A DNA stretch of 64,000 nucleotides from contig DASXDU010000024.1 of NCBI GenBank assembly GCA_036490515.1, positions 186,001-250,000 of the forward strand, read 5' to 3'. This document shows positions 54,321 to 63,773 of this stretch, piece after piece. Each line of letters starts with the position of its first letter. The first letter of the stretch is position 1. A program made the translations under genes and the position numbers. A model generated the notes under the pieces. The model made no database searches, had not been told where the DNA came from, and was given only the letters and a program-made list of their open reading frames with translations. Source of the DNA: Palsa-1150 sp036490515 (GTDB lineage Bacteria; Myxococcota_A; Polyangia; Polyangiales; Polyangiaceae).

Positions 54321-55238
54321 TCAGCTCAGCGCGAGCATCCGCTCGATCGGGCGCCGCGCCTTCTCGATGAGCTCCGCGCTCATCTCGATCTTGGGCGTGA
54401 GGTCGCGCAGCGAGGACTGCACCTTCTCGAGGGTGTTCTTCTTCATGAAGGGGCACTCGTTGCAGGCGCAGTTCGCGTCGGGCGGGGCGGCGATGAACGT
54501 CTTCTCCGGAGCCTGCTTCTGCATCTGGTGGAGGATGCCCGCCTCGGTGACCACGATGAACTCCTTCGCCGGGCTCGCGACGGCGTACTTGAGGAGCGCG
54601 GTCGTCGAGCCGACGTAGTGCGCCTTCTCGAGCAGTGCCTCTTCGCACTCGGGGTGCGCGATGACGAGCGCCCCGGGGTGCTGCTCCACGAGGCCGACGA
54701 GCTTCCGCAGGCTGAAGGTCTCGTGGACGATGCAGCTGCCCGGCCAGAGGTGCATCTTGCGGCCGATCTTCTTCTGGAGGTACGCGCCGAGGTTGCGGTC
54801 GGGCGCGAAGAGGACCGTCTCGCTCTCGGGGATGCTGCGGACGATCTTCTCGGCGTTGGACGACGTGACGATGTAGTCCGACAGCGCCTTCACCTCGGCG
54901 GTGCAGTTGATGTAGCTGACGACCTTCGCGCCGGGGTAGCGCGCGATCCACGCGGCGAAGCGGTCGGCCGGGCAGCCGCTCGCGAGCGAGCAGCCCGCCT
55001 CGAGGTCCGGCAGGACCACGGTGCGCCCGGGGTTCAGGATCTTCGCCGTCTCGGCCATGAAGTGGACGCCCGCGAAGCAGATGACGTCGGCCGTCGTCTT
55101 GGCGGCCGCCTGCGCGAGCTGGAGCGAATCGCCGATGAAGTCCGCGACGTCCTGGATCTCGCCCTCCTGGTAGTAGTGGGCGAGGATGACGGCGTTGCGC
55201 TCCTTCTTCAGGCGCTGGATGTCCGCCTCGATGTCCAT
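54321..55238 (-). CDS. nadA: Quinolinate synthase
   Basis: 305 residues, the standard length of the short form. Condenses iminoaspartate with dihydroxyacetone phosphate to quinolinate in NAD synthesis, using a 4Fe-4S cluster. It begins KKERNAVILAHYYQEGEIQD. Likely cluster cysteines are C83 (AGCSLASGC), C169 (PGSC) and one in the CACNEC group (257-262). Substrate motifs YINCTAEVKA, VTSSNAEKIV, HPEC and GSTTALLKYA are present. No nadB or nadC is adjacent. Confidence 0.97.
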   Translation of the reverse strand: MDIEADIQRLKKERNAVILAHYYQEGEIQDVADFIGDSLQLAQAAAKTTADVICFAGVHFMAETAKILNPGRTVVLPDLEAGCSLASGCPADRFAAWIARYPGAKVVSYINCTAEVKALSDYIVTSSNAEKIVRSIPESETVLFAPDRNLGAYLQKKIGRKMHLWPGSCIVHETFSLRKLVGLVEQHPGALVIAHPECEEALLEKAHYVGSTTALLKYAVASPAKEFIVVTEAGILHQMQKQAPEKTFIAAPPDANCACNECPFMKKNTLEKVQSSLRDLTPKIEMSAELIEKARRPIERMLALS

Positions 55239-55293
55239 GCCCGGAACGTAGGGCGGCCGGGCACGTCCCTCAAGTGCCGCCCCCGGGCGCTCG

Positions 55294-55707
55294 TCAGCTC
55301 TTGCCGAGGAGCTTCTGGGCCACGTGCCCGCCGAGCTTCTCCGACATGAGCTTCGAGACGAAGGACTCGAGCTGCTGGCGCTCCGCGCCCTCGGCGAAGC
55401 GGAAGCGGATGCCCATCCCCGCCGGCTGCTCCTCGGTGGCCTTCGCCTCGTCCACCGTCCACATCACCTCGCCCTTGAGCTGGAGCTGCTCCTTCTCGCC
55501 GGGGATCGACAGGACGAAGACGAACTCGGTGCCCACGTCGAGCGGCTTGCCCGTCCGGATGAAGGTCCCGCCCTTCGAGATGTTCTTCGCGTAGTCGGCG
55601 AAGAAGGTGTTCATGCGCTTGTAGTCGACGCGCAGCGTGATGGCGTGGCGCTGGGAGGTCCGTCGCTCCGACCAGCGCACCTCGTCTTCGTCGGTGGGCG
55701 GCACCAT
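55294..55707 (-). CDS. PilZ-domain protein (likely c-di-GMP receptor)
   Basis: 137 residues from ATG at 55707. It carries the two PilZ ligand motifs: an RxxxR box (RRTSQRH, about residues 14-20) and NISKGG in the D/NxSxxG position. The rest fits a small beta-barrel plus a C-terminal helix, and there is no other domain. In myxobacteria such single-domain PilZ proteins are common and linked to motility or polysaccharide (inference). Divergent from the acyl-CoA synthetase with 44 bases between starts. Confidence 0.88.
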   Translation of the reverse strand: MVPPTDEDEVRWSERRTSQRHAITLRVDYKRMNTFFADYAKNISKGGTFIRTGKPLDVGTEFVFVLSIPGEKEQLQLKGEVMWTVDEAKATEEQPAGMGIRFRFAEGAERQQLESFVSKLMSEKLGGHVAQKLLGKS

Positions 55708-55731
55708 GCGCCAAATCAGGCTATCACGCGA

Positions 55732-55737
55732 TATCAT
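55732..55737 (+). promoter_or_regulatory. Candidate -10 box for the acyl-CoA synthetase operon
   Basis: TATCAT in the AT-richer centre of the 44-base divergent gap, 14 bases before the ATG at 55752. The implied leader is only a few bases long. No clear -35. Confidence 0.3.
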
Positions 55738-55751
55738 CCGGGTCCCACCCC

Positions 55752-57428
55752 ATGACGACCACCACCGCGCGGCTCCAGGAGATCCGCAGCACCCTGGCGG
55801 AGCTCCCCGAGCGCGCACGCACGGCCGCCCGGGTCGCCCGCCAGAGCGGCCTTCTCTTCGCGATGACGCGGCCCGGGCTCCGCGAGGCGGCGCTCATCCT
55901 CAAGAACGGCGCCCGCAACCCCTCGCAGATCTTCAAGGTCCACGCCGCGAACTCCCCGGCGAAGCCCGCCATCGTCTGGCGGGACAGGTCGCTCACCTTC
56001 GGGGAGCTCGACTCGCGGATGAACCGCGCCGCGGCGGCCCTCCAGCGTCGAGGGTTCAAGAAGAACACGAGCGTCATCCTCATGATGCGCAACCGGCCCG
56101 AGTTCCTCGAGGTCCAGGGCGGCGCGGGGCGCATCGGGGCCGCCGGCGTGAGCATCTCGTGGCGGTCGACGGCGCAGGAGATCGTCTACCTGGCCAACCA
56201 CTCGGGGGCGAAAGCGATCGTCTTCGAAGCGGACCTGTGGCCCGCGGTCGAGCAGGCCAGGAAGGGCATCCCGGGGATCGCACCGCACGACTACGTGGCG
56301 GTGGGCGGCGAAGCGCCGGGCTGCGACCGCTACGAGGAGGACTTCCTCGCTCCGCCGACGGTGCAGCCTCGCGTCGACGCGGGGGACGAGGAAGAGGCGG
56401 CCGTCGTCATCTACACGTCGGGGACGACGGGCAAGCCCAAGGGCGCGGTCCGCAAGTTCCCGAAGGACGCCACGTTCGCCATCATGCGCTTCATCGCCGA
56501 GACGCCGATGCGGGTCGACGACGTTCACCTGGTCACGTGCCCGCTCTATCACTCGACCGCCTTCGGCTTCCTCGCGATGAGCGGCATGCTCGGCGCCACC
56601 TGCGTGCTGATGGACGAGTTCAAGCCGGAGCCGTTTCTCCAACTCGTCGAGCGGCACGGCGTCACGTCCACCGCCGTCGTGCCGACGATGCTCCACCGCG
56701 TGCTCGCCCTCGGGCCCGAGGTCCTCGCGCGCTACGACACGCGTTCGCTCCGCACCGTCTTCACGGGCGGTGCTCCCCTCCCCGGCCCGCTCGGCATCGA
56801 GGTGATGGACCACTTCGGGGACGTGCTCTTCAACTTTTACGGGTCGACCGAGACGGGGCTCGTCACGCTCGCGAAGCCCGAGGACCTCCGCGCGGCGCCC
56901 GGCTGCATCGGCAAGCCCGTCCCCGGAAACGAGATCCGCCTCCTCGGCGACGACGGGCACGAGGTCGCCCCCGGGCAGGTCGGGGAGCTCTACGCGCGCA
57001 ACAAGATGCTCGTCGCCGGCTACCACAACGACGACGAGTCGACGCGCGCGAGCATGAAGGACGGGTTCTTCTCGGTGGGCGACCTCGCGCGGTGCGACCG
57101 CGACGGGCGCTACTTCATCGAGGGCCGCAAGCGAGACATGATCATCTCGGGCGGCGTGAACGTGTACCCGGCCGAGGTCGAGTCGGCGCTCGAGGGGCAC
57201 CCGGACCTCGCCGAGGTCGCGGTCGTGGGCGTGCAGGACCCGGAGTGGGGCGAGCGCGTGCGGGCGGTCGTCGTCCGCAGGCCGGGCGGGCAGGCGGGCG
57301 AGGCCGAGCTGAAGCTCTGGTGCCGCGAACGGCTCGCCGGGCCGAAGGTGCCGCGCGAGTTCGTGTTCCTCGAGGCCCTGCCCCGCAACCCGACGGGCAA
57401 GGTCCTCAAACGCGAGCTTCGCGGCTAG
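55752..57428 (+). CDS. Acyl-CoA synthetase / AMP-dependent ligase
   Basis: 558 residues. ANL-family enzyme that activates a carboxylic (probably fatty) acid with ATP and CoA. Motifs: P-loop-like YTSGTTGKPKGA (A3), YGSTETG (A5), the D of GDLARCDRDG (A7), the hinge GRKRDMIISGGVNVYP (A8) and the catalytic lysine in NPTGKVLKREL (A10). The N-terminal 55 residues are a less conserved helical region. First gene of a probable operon; the next start follows 21 bases after its stop. Confidence 0.94.
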   Translation: MTTTTARLQEIRSTLAELPERARTAARVARQSGLLFAMTRPGLREAALILKNGARNPSQIFKVHAANSPAKPAIVWRDRSLTFGELDSRMNRAAAALQRRGFKKNTSVILMMRNRPEFLEVQGGAGRIGAAGVSISWRSTAQEIVYLANHSGAKAIVFEADLWPAVEQARKGIPGIAPHDYVAVGGEAPGCDRYEEDFLAPPTVQPRVDAGDEEEAAVVIYTSGTTGKPKGAVRKFPKDATFAIMRFIAETPMRVDDVHLVTCPLYHSTAFGFLAMSGMLGATCVLMDEFKPEPFLQLVERHGVTSTAVVPTMLHRVLALGPEVLARYDTRSLRTVFTGGAPLPGPLGIEVMDHFGDVLFNFYGSTETGLVTLAKPEDLRAAPGCIGKPVPGNEIRLLGDDGHEVAPGQVGELYARNKMLVAGYHNDDESTRASMKDGFFSVGDLARCDRDGRYFIEGRKRDMIISGGVNVYPAEVESALEGHPDLAEVAVVGVQDPEWGERVRAVVVRRPGGQAGEAELKLWCRERLAGPKVPREFVFLEALPRNPTGKVLKRELRG

Positions 57429-57449
57429 ACGCGGGCGTATCCTTGCTGC

Positions 57450-59129
57450 GTGGGTGAGCCTTCCACGCACCCGGGGCGGGACGATTCGCCCACGGTGGCC
57501 GAGCCCGCGGCGAGCTCGCGCCGCCTGCTCGAGTCGTCGCTCGTCACGGGCAGCACGGGCTCGCGCATCACGTCGGTCATCACGCCGCGCGAGACGCTGC
57601 ACCTGCAGGAGATCGCACGCACCCGGGTCTTCGTCGTCGTCGCGGCGATCTTCGCGCTCGGTGTCGCGCTCACGCTGAGCGTCCTCGGGGGCGATCCGAC
57701 GGCGAAGCGCATCTTCCTCTTCGCGACGGCCGCCATCATCGCGTCGTGCGGGTGGCTCGCCTGGGAGCTACGCCGCGACGAGGGCTACACGATCGAGCGC
57801 GCGACGACGGTCGCCTACGTGAGCATCTGCAGCGCGTTCGCCGGCATCTGGTACTTCGGCGTGTTCTCGCCGGCCGCGGCGATCATCCCGTTCGGCCTGT
57901 CCTTCTTCAGCATCGGGCAGAGCACGCGCGCCGTCTTCGCGGTCTACGCGACGTGCGCCCTGCTACAGGCCGCCCTCTCGCTCCTCGTCATCACGGGCGC
58001 GGTGCAGGATCCGGGGCTCGTCACGGCGCACGGGCTCTCGCAGGTCGAGCAGCTGCTCATCCTGCTCATCCTCGAAGGCGTCTTTTTCGCGACGTACCTC
58101 GTCCAGCGCAAGACGCGCCAGGCCACCCTCGAGGCCATCGAGCAGCACGACCGCGTCGTCCGGTCGCTCGCGCAGCGCGACGCGCTCCTGCGCGAGGCGC
58201 GGCAGGACCTCCAGCTCGCCCTCCAGGCGGGGGGGCTCGGGCGCTGGAGCGACGAGACTCTCGGGAGCTTCCGTCTGGGCGGCGTGCTCGGGCGCGGCGC
58301 GATGGGCGAGGTTTACGAGGCGACGAACGTGGCGTCGGGCGAGCCGGCCGCCGTGAAGCTGCTCCACGCGCACGTCCTCGCGCAGGCGGATCTCGTGCAG
58401 CGGTTCGTGCGCGAGGCGCGCATCGTCGCGTCGCTCAGCGCGGCGAACGTGGTGCGGGTGCTCGAGGTGTCGGCGCCCGAGGCGAGCGTCCCGTGGATCG
58501 CGATGGAGCGGCTGACGGGGCACGACCTGGCGGACCACCTGCGCGAGCACAAGCGCCTGGGCGTCAAGGCGGTGCTCACCCTGCTGCGTCAGGTGGGGCT
58601 TGGGCTCGAGGCGGCCCGGCGTGCCGGCGTGGTCCACCGGGACCTCAAGCCGCGCAATCTGTACCTGTCGTCCAAGGGGGACACCTGGAAGATCCTCGAC
58701 TTCGGCGTCGCGCGCCTGGCGGGGGACGAGACCCTGACCCGCGACCAGATCGTAGGCACACCCAACTACATGGCGCCCGAGCAGGCGAACGGGGCTGCCG
58801 TAACACACAAGACGGATCTCTTCGCTCTGGGCATCATCGCGTACCGGGCCCTCACCGGGCAGCCCGCCTTCGAGGGGGAGAGCACGCCGGAGATCCTCTT
58901 CAAGGTCGTGCACGCGATGCCGCCGCGGCCTGGAGAGCTCGCGCCCCTGCCCCCCGACGTGGACCTCTTCCTGGCGCTTGCCCTCGCCAAGGACCCCTCC
59001 GAGCGCTTCGAGTCGGCGGCCGACATGGCCCAGGCCCTCGACGCCGCCGCCCGTGGCCGGCTCGACGCGCCGCTCCGCGCGCGGGCCGAACGCCTGCTGG
59101 CGAGACTCCCGTGGGGCGCCTCCGAGTAG
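57450..59129 (+). CDS. Ser/Thr kinase with N-terminal multi-pass membrane domain
   Basis: 559 residues from GTG at 57450. Five or six membrane helices come first (about 60-220), then a short coiled linker (THRQATLEAIEQHDRV-like) and the kinase domain (about 270-530). It has GRGAMGEVY, AAVKLLHAH, HRDLKPRN, DFGVARL and MAPEQ. The order is reversed relative to PknB-type receptors, where the membrane segment follows the kinase. The membrane domain resembles that of some histidine kinases. The Arg in KPRN, before the metal-binding Asn, is uncommon. Followed after 26 bases by another kinase. Confidence 0.94.
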   Translation: MGEPSTHPGRDDSPTVAEPAASSRRLLESSLVTGSTGSRITSVITPRETLHLQEIARTRVFVVVAAIFALGVALTLSVLGGDPTAKRIFLFATAAIIASCGWLAWELRRDEGYTIERATTVAYVSICSAFAGIWYFGVFSPAAAIIPFGLSFFSIGQSTRAVFAVYATCALLQAALSLLVITGAVQDPGLVTAHGLSQVEQLLILLILEGVFFATYLVQRKTRQATLEAIEQHDRVVRSLAQRDALLREARQDLQLALQAGGLGRWSDETLGSFRLGGVLGRGAMGEVYEATNVASGEPAAVKLLHAHVLAQADLVQRFVREARIVASLSAANVVRVLEVSAPEASVPWIAMERLTGHDLADHLREHKRLGVKAVLTLLRQVGLGLEAARRAGVVHRDLKPRNLYLSSKGDTWKILDFGVARLAGDETLTRDQIVGTPNYMAPEQANGAAVTHKTDLFALGIIAYRALTGQPAFEGESTPEILFKVVHAMPPRPGELAPLPPDVDLFLALALAKDPSERFESAADMAQALDAAARGRLDAPLRARAERLLARLPWGASE

Positions 59130-59155
59130 GACCGCGTGCTACCTTTTGACCTGCC

Positions 59156-60493
59156 GTGAGCATCGGACCCGGCGCGATCCTCGGCGGAAAGTACCGCCTC
59201 GAAGACCCCATCGGGCGCGGTGGCATGGGAGAGGTGTTCGAAGCGAGCAGCCTGATGACCGGGCAGCGCGTCGCGGTGAAGGTGGTCAACCGTAGTTTCG
59301 CCGACACGATGCTCATGGAGCGCCTGCGGCGCGAGGCCGAGGCAGCGCGCCGCGTGCAGAGCGAGTTCGTTCCGCAGCTCTACGACGTCGACAAGACGCC
59401 CGACGGAGAGCTGTTCCTCGTGATGGAGCTGCTCCACGGCGAGACGCTCGCGTCGCGGCTGCGGCGGCGAGGCGGCCTGCTCACGTGGGAAGACGTGGCG
59501 CACATCGGCGAGGACGTGTTGCACGGGCTCATCGACGCGCACGCGGCGGGCGTCGTGCACCGCGATCTCAAGCCGGGCAACATCTTCATCGAAGCGATGC
59601 CCGCGGGGCGCGAGCGCGCGCGCATCCTCGACTTCGGCGTCTGCAAGCTCGACGTGCACGACGGCGAGTCGCTCACGACGACGGGAGAGGCCGTGGGGAC
59701 GATCGCGTACATGGCGCCCGAGCAGATCCGCGGGGCGTCGAAGGTCGACGAGCGCGCGGACCTCTACGCGTTCGCGATGGTGGCCTTCGAGGCGCTGTGC
59801 GGGCGACTCGCCTACGACGCGAACGGCTCGATCGCGCTCATCGCCGTCAAGCTCGAGAAGCCTGCGCGCAGCATCCGCGACCTCGGGCGCATGCCCATCC
59901 CCGCAGGGCTCGACGCGCTCCTCTCGAGGTGCCTCGCGCGTCGTCCTGCCGACCGCCCCTCGTCGGCCGCGGAGCTGCTGCGCGACTGGCGTTCGCTCGG
60001 TCCCGCGACGATCGCCCCGACGCCGCTTCCACCGGGAATGGAGCTGACCGATCCCGCGACCGAGGCAGGCCTCACTGCGGCGCCGACGCAGATGACGCGG
60101 ACGGCGAAGCGGGGCGCTCGCATCGGGATGCTCGTCGCGGCCGCTGCGCTCGTCGCGTCCTGCGGCGTGCTGGTTGCCGGGCTGCGCCTGCACGCATCCG
60201 CCGCCGCACAGGCGAGCGAGACCGCCGTGGCCGAGACGCATCCGCCACCGGCGACGGCAACGGCGACCGTCGCCGCCGTCGTGACGACCGATGGCCCCGG
60301 CCCCGCTGCGCCGGTCTCGCCCCCGCTCGAGATGGCCCCCGTCGTCCTCGGCGCCGGCACCGAGCTGCCCGAGGCCGGTGCCCCCACGCCGGCACCCCGT
60401 GCACGCGGGAGGGGCAAGCGCCCGTGGGCCCAGCCGGGCGCCCCGCGGCGCGCGTCGACGGAGCCACAAATCGTCGCCGAACCGCGGTATTGA
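59156..60493 (+). CDS. Ser/Thr protein kinase, single membrane helix
   Basis: 445 residues from GTG at 59156. Kinase domain (about 12-275) with GRGGMGEVF, VAVKVVNRSF, HRDLKPGN, DFGVCKL and MAPEQ. A transmembrane helix (about 320-343, IGMLVAAAALVASCGVLVAG) follows, then a Thr/Ala/Pro-rich outer segment ending in a basic tail. There is no recognisable sensor domain outside. Part of the operon running from the acyl-CoA synthetase to the histidine kinase. Confidence 0.94.
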   Translation: MSIGPGAILGGKYRLEDPIGRGGMGEVFEASSLMTGQRVAVKVVNRSFADTMLMERLRREAEAARRVQSEFVPQLYDVDKTPDGELFLVMELLHGETLASRLRRRGGLLTWEDVAHIGEDVLHGLIDAHAAGVVHRDLKPGNIFIEAMPAGRERARILDFGVCKLDVHDGESLTTTGEAVGTIAYMAPEQIRGASKVDERADLYAFAMVAFEALCGRLAYDANGSIALIAVKLEKPARSIRDLGRMPIPAGLDALLSRCLARRPADRPSSAAELLRDWRSLGPATIAPTPLPPGMELTDPATEAGLTAAPTQMTRTAKRGARIGMLVAAAALVASCGVLVAGLRLHASAAAQASETAVAETHPPPATATATVAAVVTTDGPGPAAPVSPPLEMAPVVLGAGTELPEAGAPTPAPRARGRGKRPWAQPGAPRRASTEPQIVAEPRY

Positions 60494-60501
60494 TCCCGTT
60501 G

Positions 60502-61431
60502 GTGCTCCGGCGTCTCGTGCTCGCGGCGTGGATCGCGGCGGCGCTCCTCGCGTTCGCCGGGCCGTCCCTCGCGCAGGACGACCCCCGGGAGCGGTCGCGC
60601 GCGGCCTTCCGCAGGGGCGTGTCGCAGGCCCACGAGGGCAACTACGCGGCGGCGCGCGACGCATTCCTCGAGGCGTACAAGATCTTCCCGCACCCGAGCA
60701 TCCTCTTGAACCTCGGAATCGCGCGAGCCCACACGGGCCAGTGGGTCGAGGCCGAGCAGGACCTCGTGCACTTCCTCGCGGACGACGGCGGCGCCCAGCC
60801 CGACGAGCTGTCGAGCGCACGGGCGGAGCTCGCCCAGACGCGCAGCCACCTCGGCACCTTCCGCCTGCGCGTCTCGCCCGACGGCGCGCGTGCGACGATC
60901 GACGGCAAGCCGATTGCGCTGATTCCGGGGGCGTTCGTGGACGTGCGCACGACCCGCGGCGTGCACGGGCTCTCGCTCGAGGCCGACGCCTACGAGCCCG
61001 CGACGAGCAAGGTGGACGTCGAGGCGGAGCGCGCGCCGAACGTGGACCTGTCGCTGACGCCCGTCGGAGCGCCGGCCACGGCGCCGGGCGCGAGGCCGGC
61101 GGACCGGCGGCGCACGCTCGGCGGGTTCCTCCTCGGCGGGGGGATCGTCGCCGCGGCGGTAGGCGTCTACGCAGGCGCGCAGGCGATCTCGCTCGCGAAC
61201 CAGTACAACACGAAGAGCAACACCAACTACCAGGACCCCGCCACGAAGGCGCGCGGAGTGACGTTCCGGACGTCGGCGGACGTGGCGTTCGTCGCGGCGC
61301 TCGCGATGGGCGGCGTGGGCCTGTATTTCCTCTTCGCGCCGCCGCCGCCGCTGGCGTCGTCGTCCTCGTCGGCGCCGCAAGCGGGGCTCGTTCTCGGCCC
61401 GGGGTTCGGCGGCATCGCAGGGTCGTTCTGA
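60502..61431 (+). CDS. Secreted TPR / PEGA-like protein
   Basis: 309 residues if GTG at 60502 is used; TTG at 60490 (overlapping the previous stop) or 60499 are alternatives. Cleavable signal peptide (LVLAAWIAAALLAFAGPSLAQ), a TPR-like helical region (about 25-110, YAAARDAFLEAYKIFPHPSI), a PEGA-like beta domain (about 115-190) and two membrane helices near the C-terminus. This layout is common beside Ser/Thr kinases in myxobacteria and suggests an envelope partner of the preceding kinase (inference). Confidence 0.8.
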   Translation: MLRRLVLAAWIAAALLAFAGPSLAQDDPRERSRAAFRRGVSQAHEGNYAAARDAFLEAYKIFPHPSILLNLGIARAHTGQWVEAEQDLVHFLADDGGAQPDELSSARAELAQTRSHLGTFRLRVSPDGARATIDGKPIALIPGAFVDVRTTRGVHGLSLEADAYEPATSKVDVEAERAPNVDLSLTPVGAPATAPGARPADRRRTLGGFLLGGGIVAAAVGVYAGAQAISLANQYNTKSNTNYQDPATKARGVTFRTSADVAFVAALAMGGVGLYFLFAPPPPLASSSSSAPQAGLVLGPGFGGIAGSF

Positions 61432-61448
61432 AGGAGTAGTCTCTCCGG

Positions 61449-62804
61449 GTGCCCCCGGAGGCCGACCGCGCAAACCTCTCGCTGCATGCGGCGCACCTGC
61501 TCCGCGATCGGTACGCGCGCGCCGTCGAGCGAGTGGGAAGGAAGGGGCGACCCAGGGCGCGTTTCCTCGCCGAGCGCCGTGCGCAGACCGCGAGCGCGCT
61601 CGTGCCGACGCTCGCGGCCCTCGCCGCCATCACCGGGACGACGGCCGCTGTGACCCTCGCGACGGAGCCGCCGGAGCTCCGTGGGGCCGCCATCGCCCAG
61701 GCGTGCGTCGCCATCGGGCTCGGCGCGGCGGCCCTGGCGGTCCCCTTCGTACGAAGGAGCACGCCCGCGCTCCTCGGCCTCGCATGCGGTGCGCTCGGGA
61801 CGGCGATGCTCGGGTGGGGCTTCGTCGCGCGCCTCTCCGGGGGGCCGTCCAGCCCCTGGCTCCTGGTGCTCCCAACGCTCGTGGTCGTCGCGGTCGGGCT
61901 CGTGCCGATGCCGCCGCGAGTCGCAGCAGCCCTCGCGGCATCGGGCTACGTCGCGCTCCTCGTGGCGAGCCCGCGCTCGCCGGCGTGGGCGCACCTGCTC
62001 GTGGCCGGTGTCGCGATCGGGTCGTGGGTCTCGGCGAGGGCGCGACACCGCCGCGCGATCGCGAGCTTCCGCAGGGTGGAGCGTCTCTCGTCGAACGTGG
62101 CGCGCCTCCGGCGGATGCAGGAGCAGCTCGTCCTGGTCGAGAAGCTCGAGGCGCTGCGCGTCCTCGTGGGCGGCATCGCACACGAGATGAACAACGCGCT
62201 CACCGTGGCGATGGCGTCGACGCAGCAGGCGGCGAAGGTGGCCGCGACGAACCCCGAGCAGGCCGCCCAGGCGGTGCGGCGCGCCGACGGTGGGCTCGGG
62301 CGGATCAAGGCGACGATCGAGCGGCTGCGGCGGTTCGCGATGGCGTCGGAGGGCGTCCTCGAGCCGGCCGACGTCGCGGCGATGCTCGACTTCGCTCTCG
62401 AGAGCGCGATCGGGCGAGCGCGCTCGGGTCTCGTCGTGGAGCGGGCGTACGATGCGCAGGTCGGTGCAGTGCAGATCCACGTCGCGGCGCTGGCCGAGTG
62501 CCTCTATCAGGTCGCCCGCAACGCGGTCGAGGCGATGCCGGCGGGCGGGCGTCTTCGAGCGGGGGTCCGCGCGGAAGGCGACAAGGTCGTGCTCACCGTG
62601 GCCGACGAGGGCAAGGGGATGACGCCCGAGGCCCTGAAGCACATCTTCGATCCCTACTGGCGCCACACGGTCGCCGCGAACCGGAGCGGCATGGGGCTCA
62701 GCGCCGTTTACGGCATCGTGACGTCCCTCGGGGGCAGCCTGCGCGTGGAGAGCGCCGAGGGCAACGGCACCACGGTGAGCATCCTCTTGCCGCGCCGCGG
62801 GTGA
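61449..62804 (+). CDS. Sensor histidine kinase with multi-pass membrane domain
   Basis: 451 residues from GTG at 61449. About six membrane helices (about 50-195), a coiled segment, then the H box GGIAHEMNNALT with H245. The ATPase domain has NAVEAMPAGG (N box), DEGKGM (G1), IFDPYW (F box) and SGMGLSAVYG (G2). The HEMNNALT form is the NtrB-like (HPK4) type, which often pairs with NtrC-family regulators. None is adjacent; the nearest in the window is at 976-2532, so pairing is unknown. Last gene of the operon. Confidence 0.94.
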   Translation: MPPEADRANLSLHAAHLLRDRYARAVERVGRKGRPRARFLAERRAQTASALVPTLAALAAITGTTAAVTLATEPPELRGAAIAQACVAIGLGAAALAVPFVRRSTPALLGLACGALGTAMLGWGFVARLSGGPSSPWLLVLPTLVVVAVGLVPMPPRVAAALAASGYVALLVASPRSPAWAHLLVAGVAIGSWVSARARHRRAIASFRRVERLSSNVARLRRMQEQLVLVEKLEALRVLVGGIAHEMNNALTVAMASTQQAAKVAATNPEQAAQAVRRADGGLGRIKATIERLRRFAMASEGVLEPADVAAMLDFALESAIGRARSGLVVERAYDAQVGAVQIHVAALAECLYQVARNAVEAMPAGGRLRAGVRAEGDKVVLTVADEGKGMTPEALKHIFDPYWRHTVAANRSGMGLSAVYGIVTSLGGSLRVESAEGNGTTVSILLPRRG

Positions 62805-62925
62805 CGGACGAACGCGGGGATTTGCGTCGAGCGCGAAACGACGAACCGGCAGGAAAGAGGGACGCGAAGCTCGCGGGGGCCCAGGACCGCGAAGCGACAC
62901 GGCCCTCTCTTCCGACGGTCCGGGT

Positions 62926-62955
62926 GTCCCCCCGCCCGGTGTTGAGCGGGGGGAC
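62926..62955. terminator. Strong hairpin between convergent genes
   Basis: Perfect 10-bp stem GTCCCCCCGC/GCGGGGGGAC with a 10-base loop, about 120 bases after the histidine kinase and 20 bases after the LTxxQ gene's stop. It can act in both directions. No T-run. Confidence 0.55.
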
Positions 62956-62975
62956 CACTTCCCAGAGGACCGGCG

Positions 62976-63773
62976 TCAGACCTTGCCTTCGCGCGCGGCG
63001 CGGCTGCGGAGCTTGTCCGCGACCGTGGAGCGCTGGATGGCCGTGAGGACGGGCGCCATGGCCGTCGCCTTGCGCACCTCGCGCGTCCCCTCGTTCATCG
63101 GGCGAGTCATCGCCATCGGCGAGAACGAGTCACCGCGGAACGACTCGAGCGCGGCCTTGAACTGGCCCTTGCCGCCCTTCTCCGGCCGCGCGGGGCGGGA
63201 CGCCTGGAGGTTCGACTTGATCTGCGCCTTCTGGTCGGCAGAGAGCCCGAGGCGGCCGAAGCCTTCGCCGCGCTTGCCCTTCCGCGCGTGGCCGCCCTCG
63301 CCCTGGCCCACCCTCGCCTCGAGCTCGTCCACGAGCTGGGTGCGCTGCTCGGGCGTGAGGATGGAGTGGAGCTGCGCCAGCGTGACCTGGTCGACGCGTG
63401 CGGCGCCCATCGCCGCGTTCTGCTCGGCAGCGAGGTTCGGGGCGAGCGCGGCGCGATCCACGCTGCCTGCCTCGACCTGCTGCGCGAGCGCCGTGAGGAG
63501 CTGCGCGTTGGCCTGGCGCACGGGGACGGCCGCCGCCTTGCGGGCCGCGACGAGCTGCTCGATCTGCCCGCGCTGCTGCGGCGTGAGCGAGTCGAGCTTC
63601 AGCGCGGCGCCGACGAGACCCTTCTTGCCGTGACCGCGGTGCATGTGGCGCTGCGCATGTGCCGGGGCGGGTGCGGGCGCAGGCTCGTCCTGCGCGAACG
63701 CGGTGGCGGGGACCAGCGCGACGGCGCTGGCCAGCGTGACGAAACCTGCGAGAGTCCGAAGAGAGAGCTTCAT
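62976..63773 (-). CDS. Spy/CpxP-like periplasmic LTxxQ protein
   Basis: 265 residues from ATG at 63773, with GGAGG 12 bases upstream (a TTG at 63785 is less likely). Cleavable signal peptide (LAGFVTLASAVALVPATAFA). The mature protein has two LTxxQ-type motifs (LTPQQRGQ and LTPEQRTQ) plus LSADQKAQ, the mark of the Spy/CpxP family of periplasmic chaperones and metal/stress sensors. The His-rich stretch HAQRHMHRGHGKK near the mature N-terminus may bind metal. It is longer than E. coli Spy (161 residues). Often such genes lie beside a sigma factor or two-component pair; none is visible before the window ends. Confidence 0.82.
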   Translation of the reverse strand: MKLSLRTLAGFVTLASAVALVPATAFAQDEPAPAPAPAHAQRHMHRGHGKKGLVGAALKLDSLTPQQRGQIEQLVAARKAAAVPVRQANAQLLTALAQQVEAGSVDRAALAPNLAAEQNAAMGAARVDQVTLAQLHSILTPEQRTQLVDELEARVGQGEGGHARKGKRGEGFGRLGLSADQKAQIKSNLQASRPARPEKGGKGQFKAALESFRGDSFSPMAMTRPMNEGTREVRKATAMAPVLTAIQRSTVADKLRSRAAREGKV

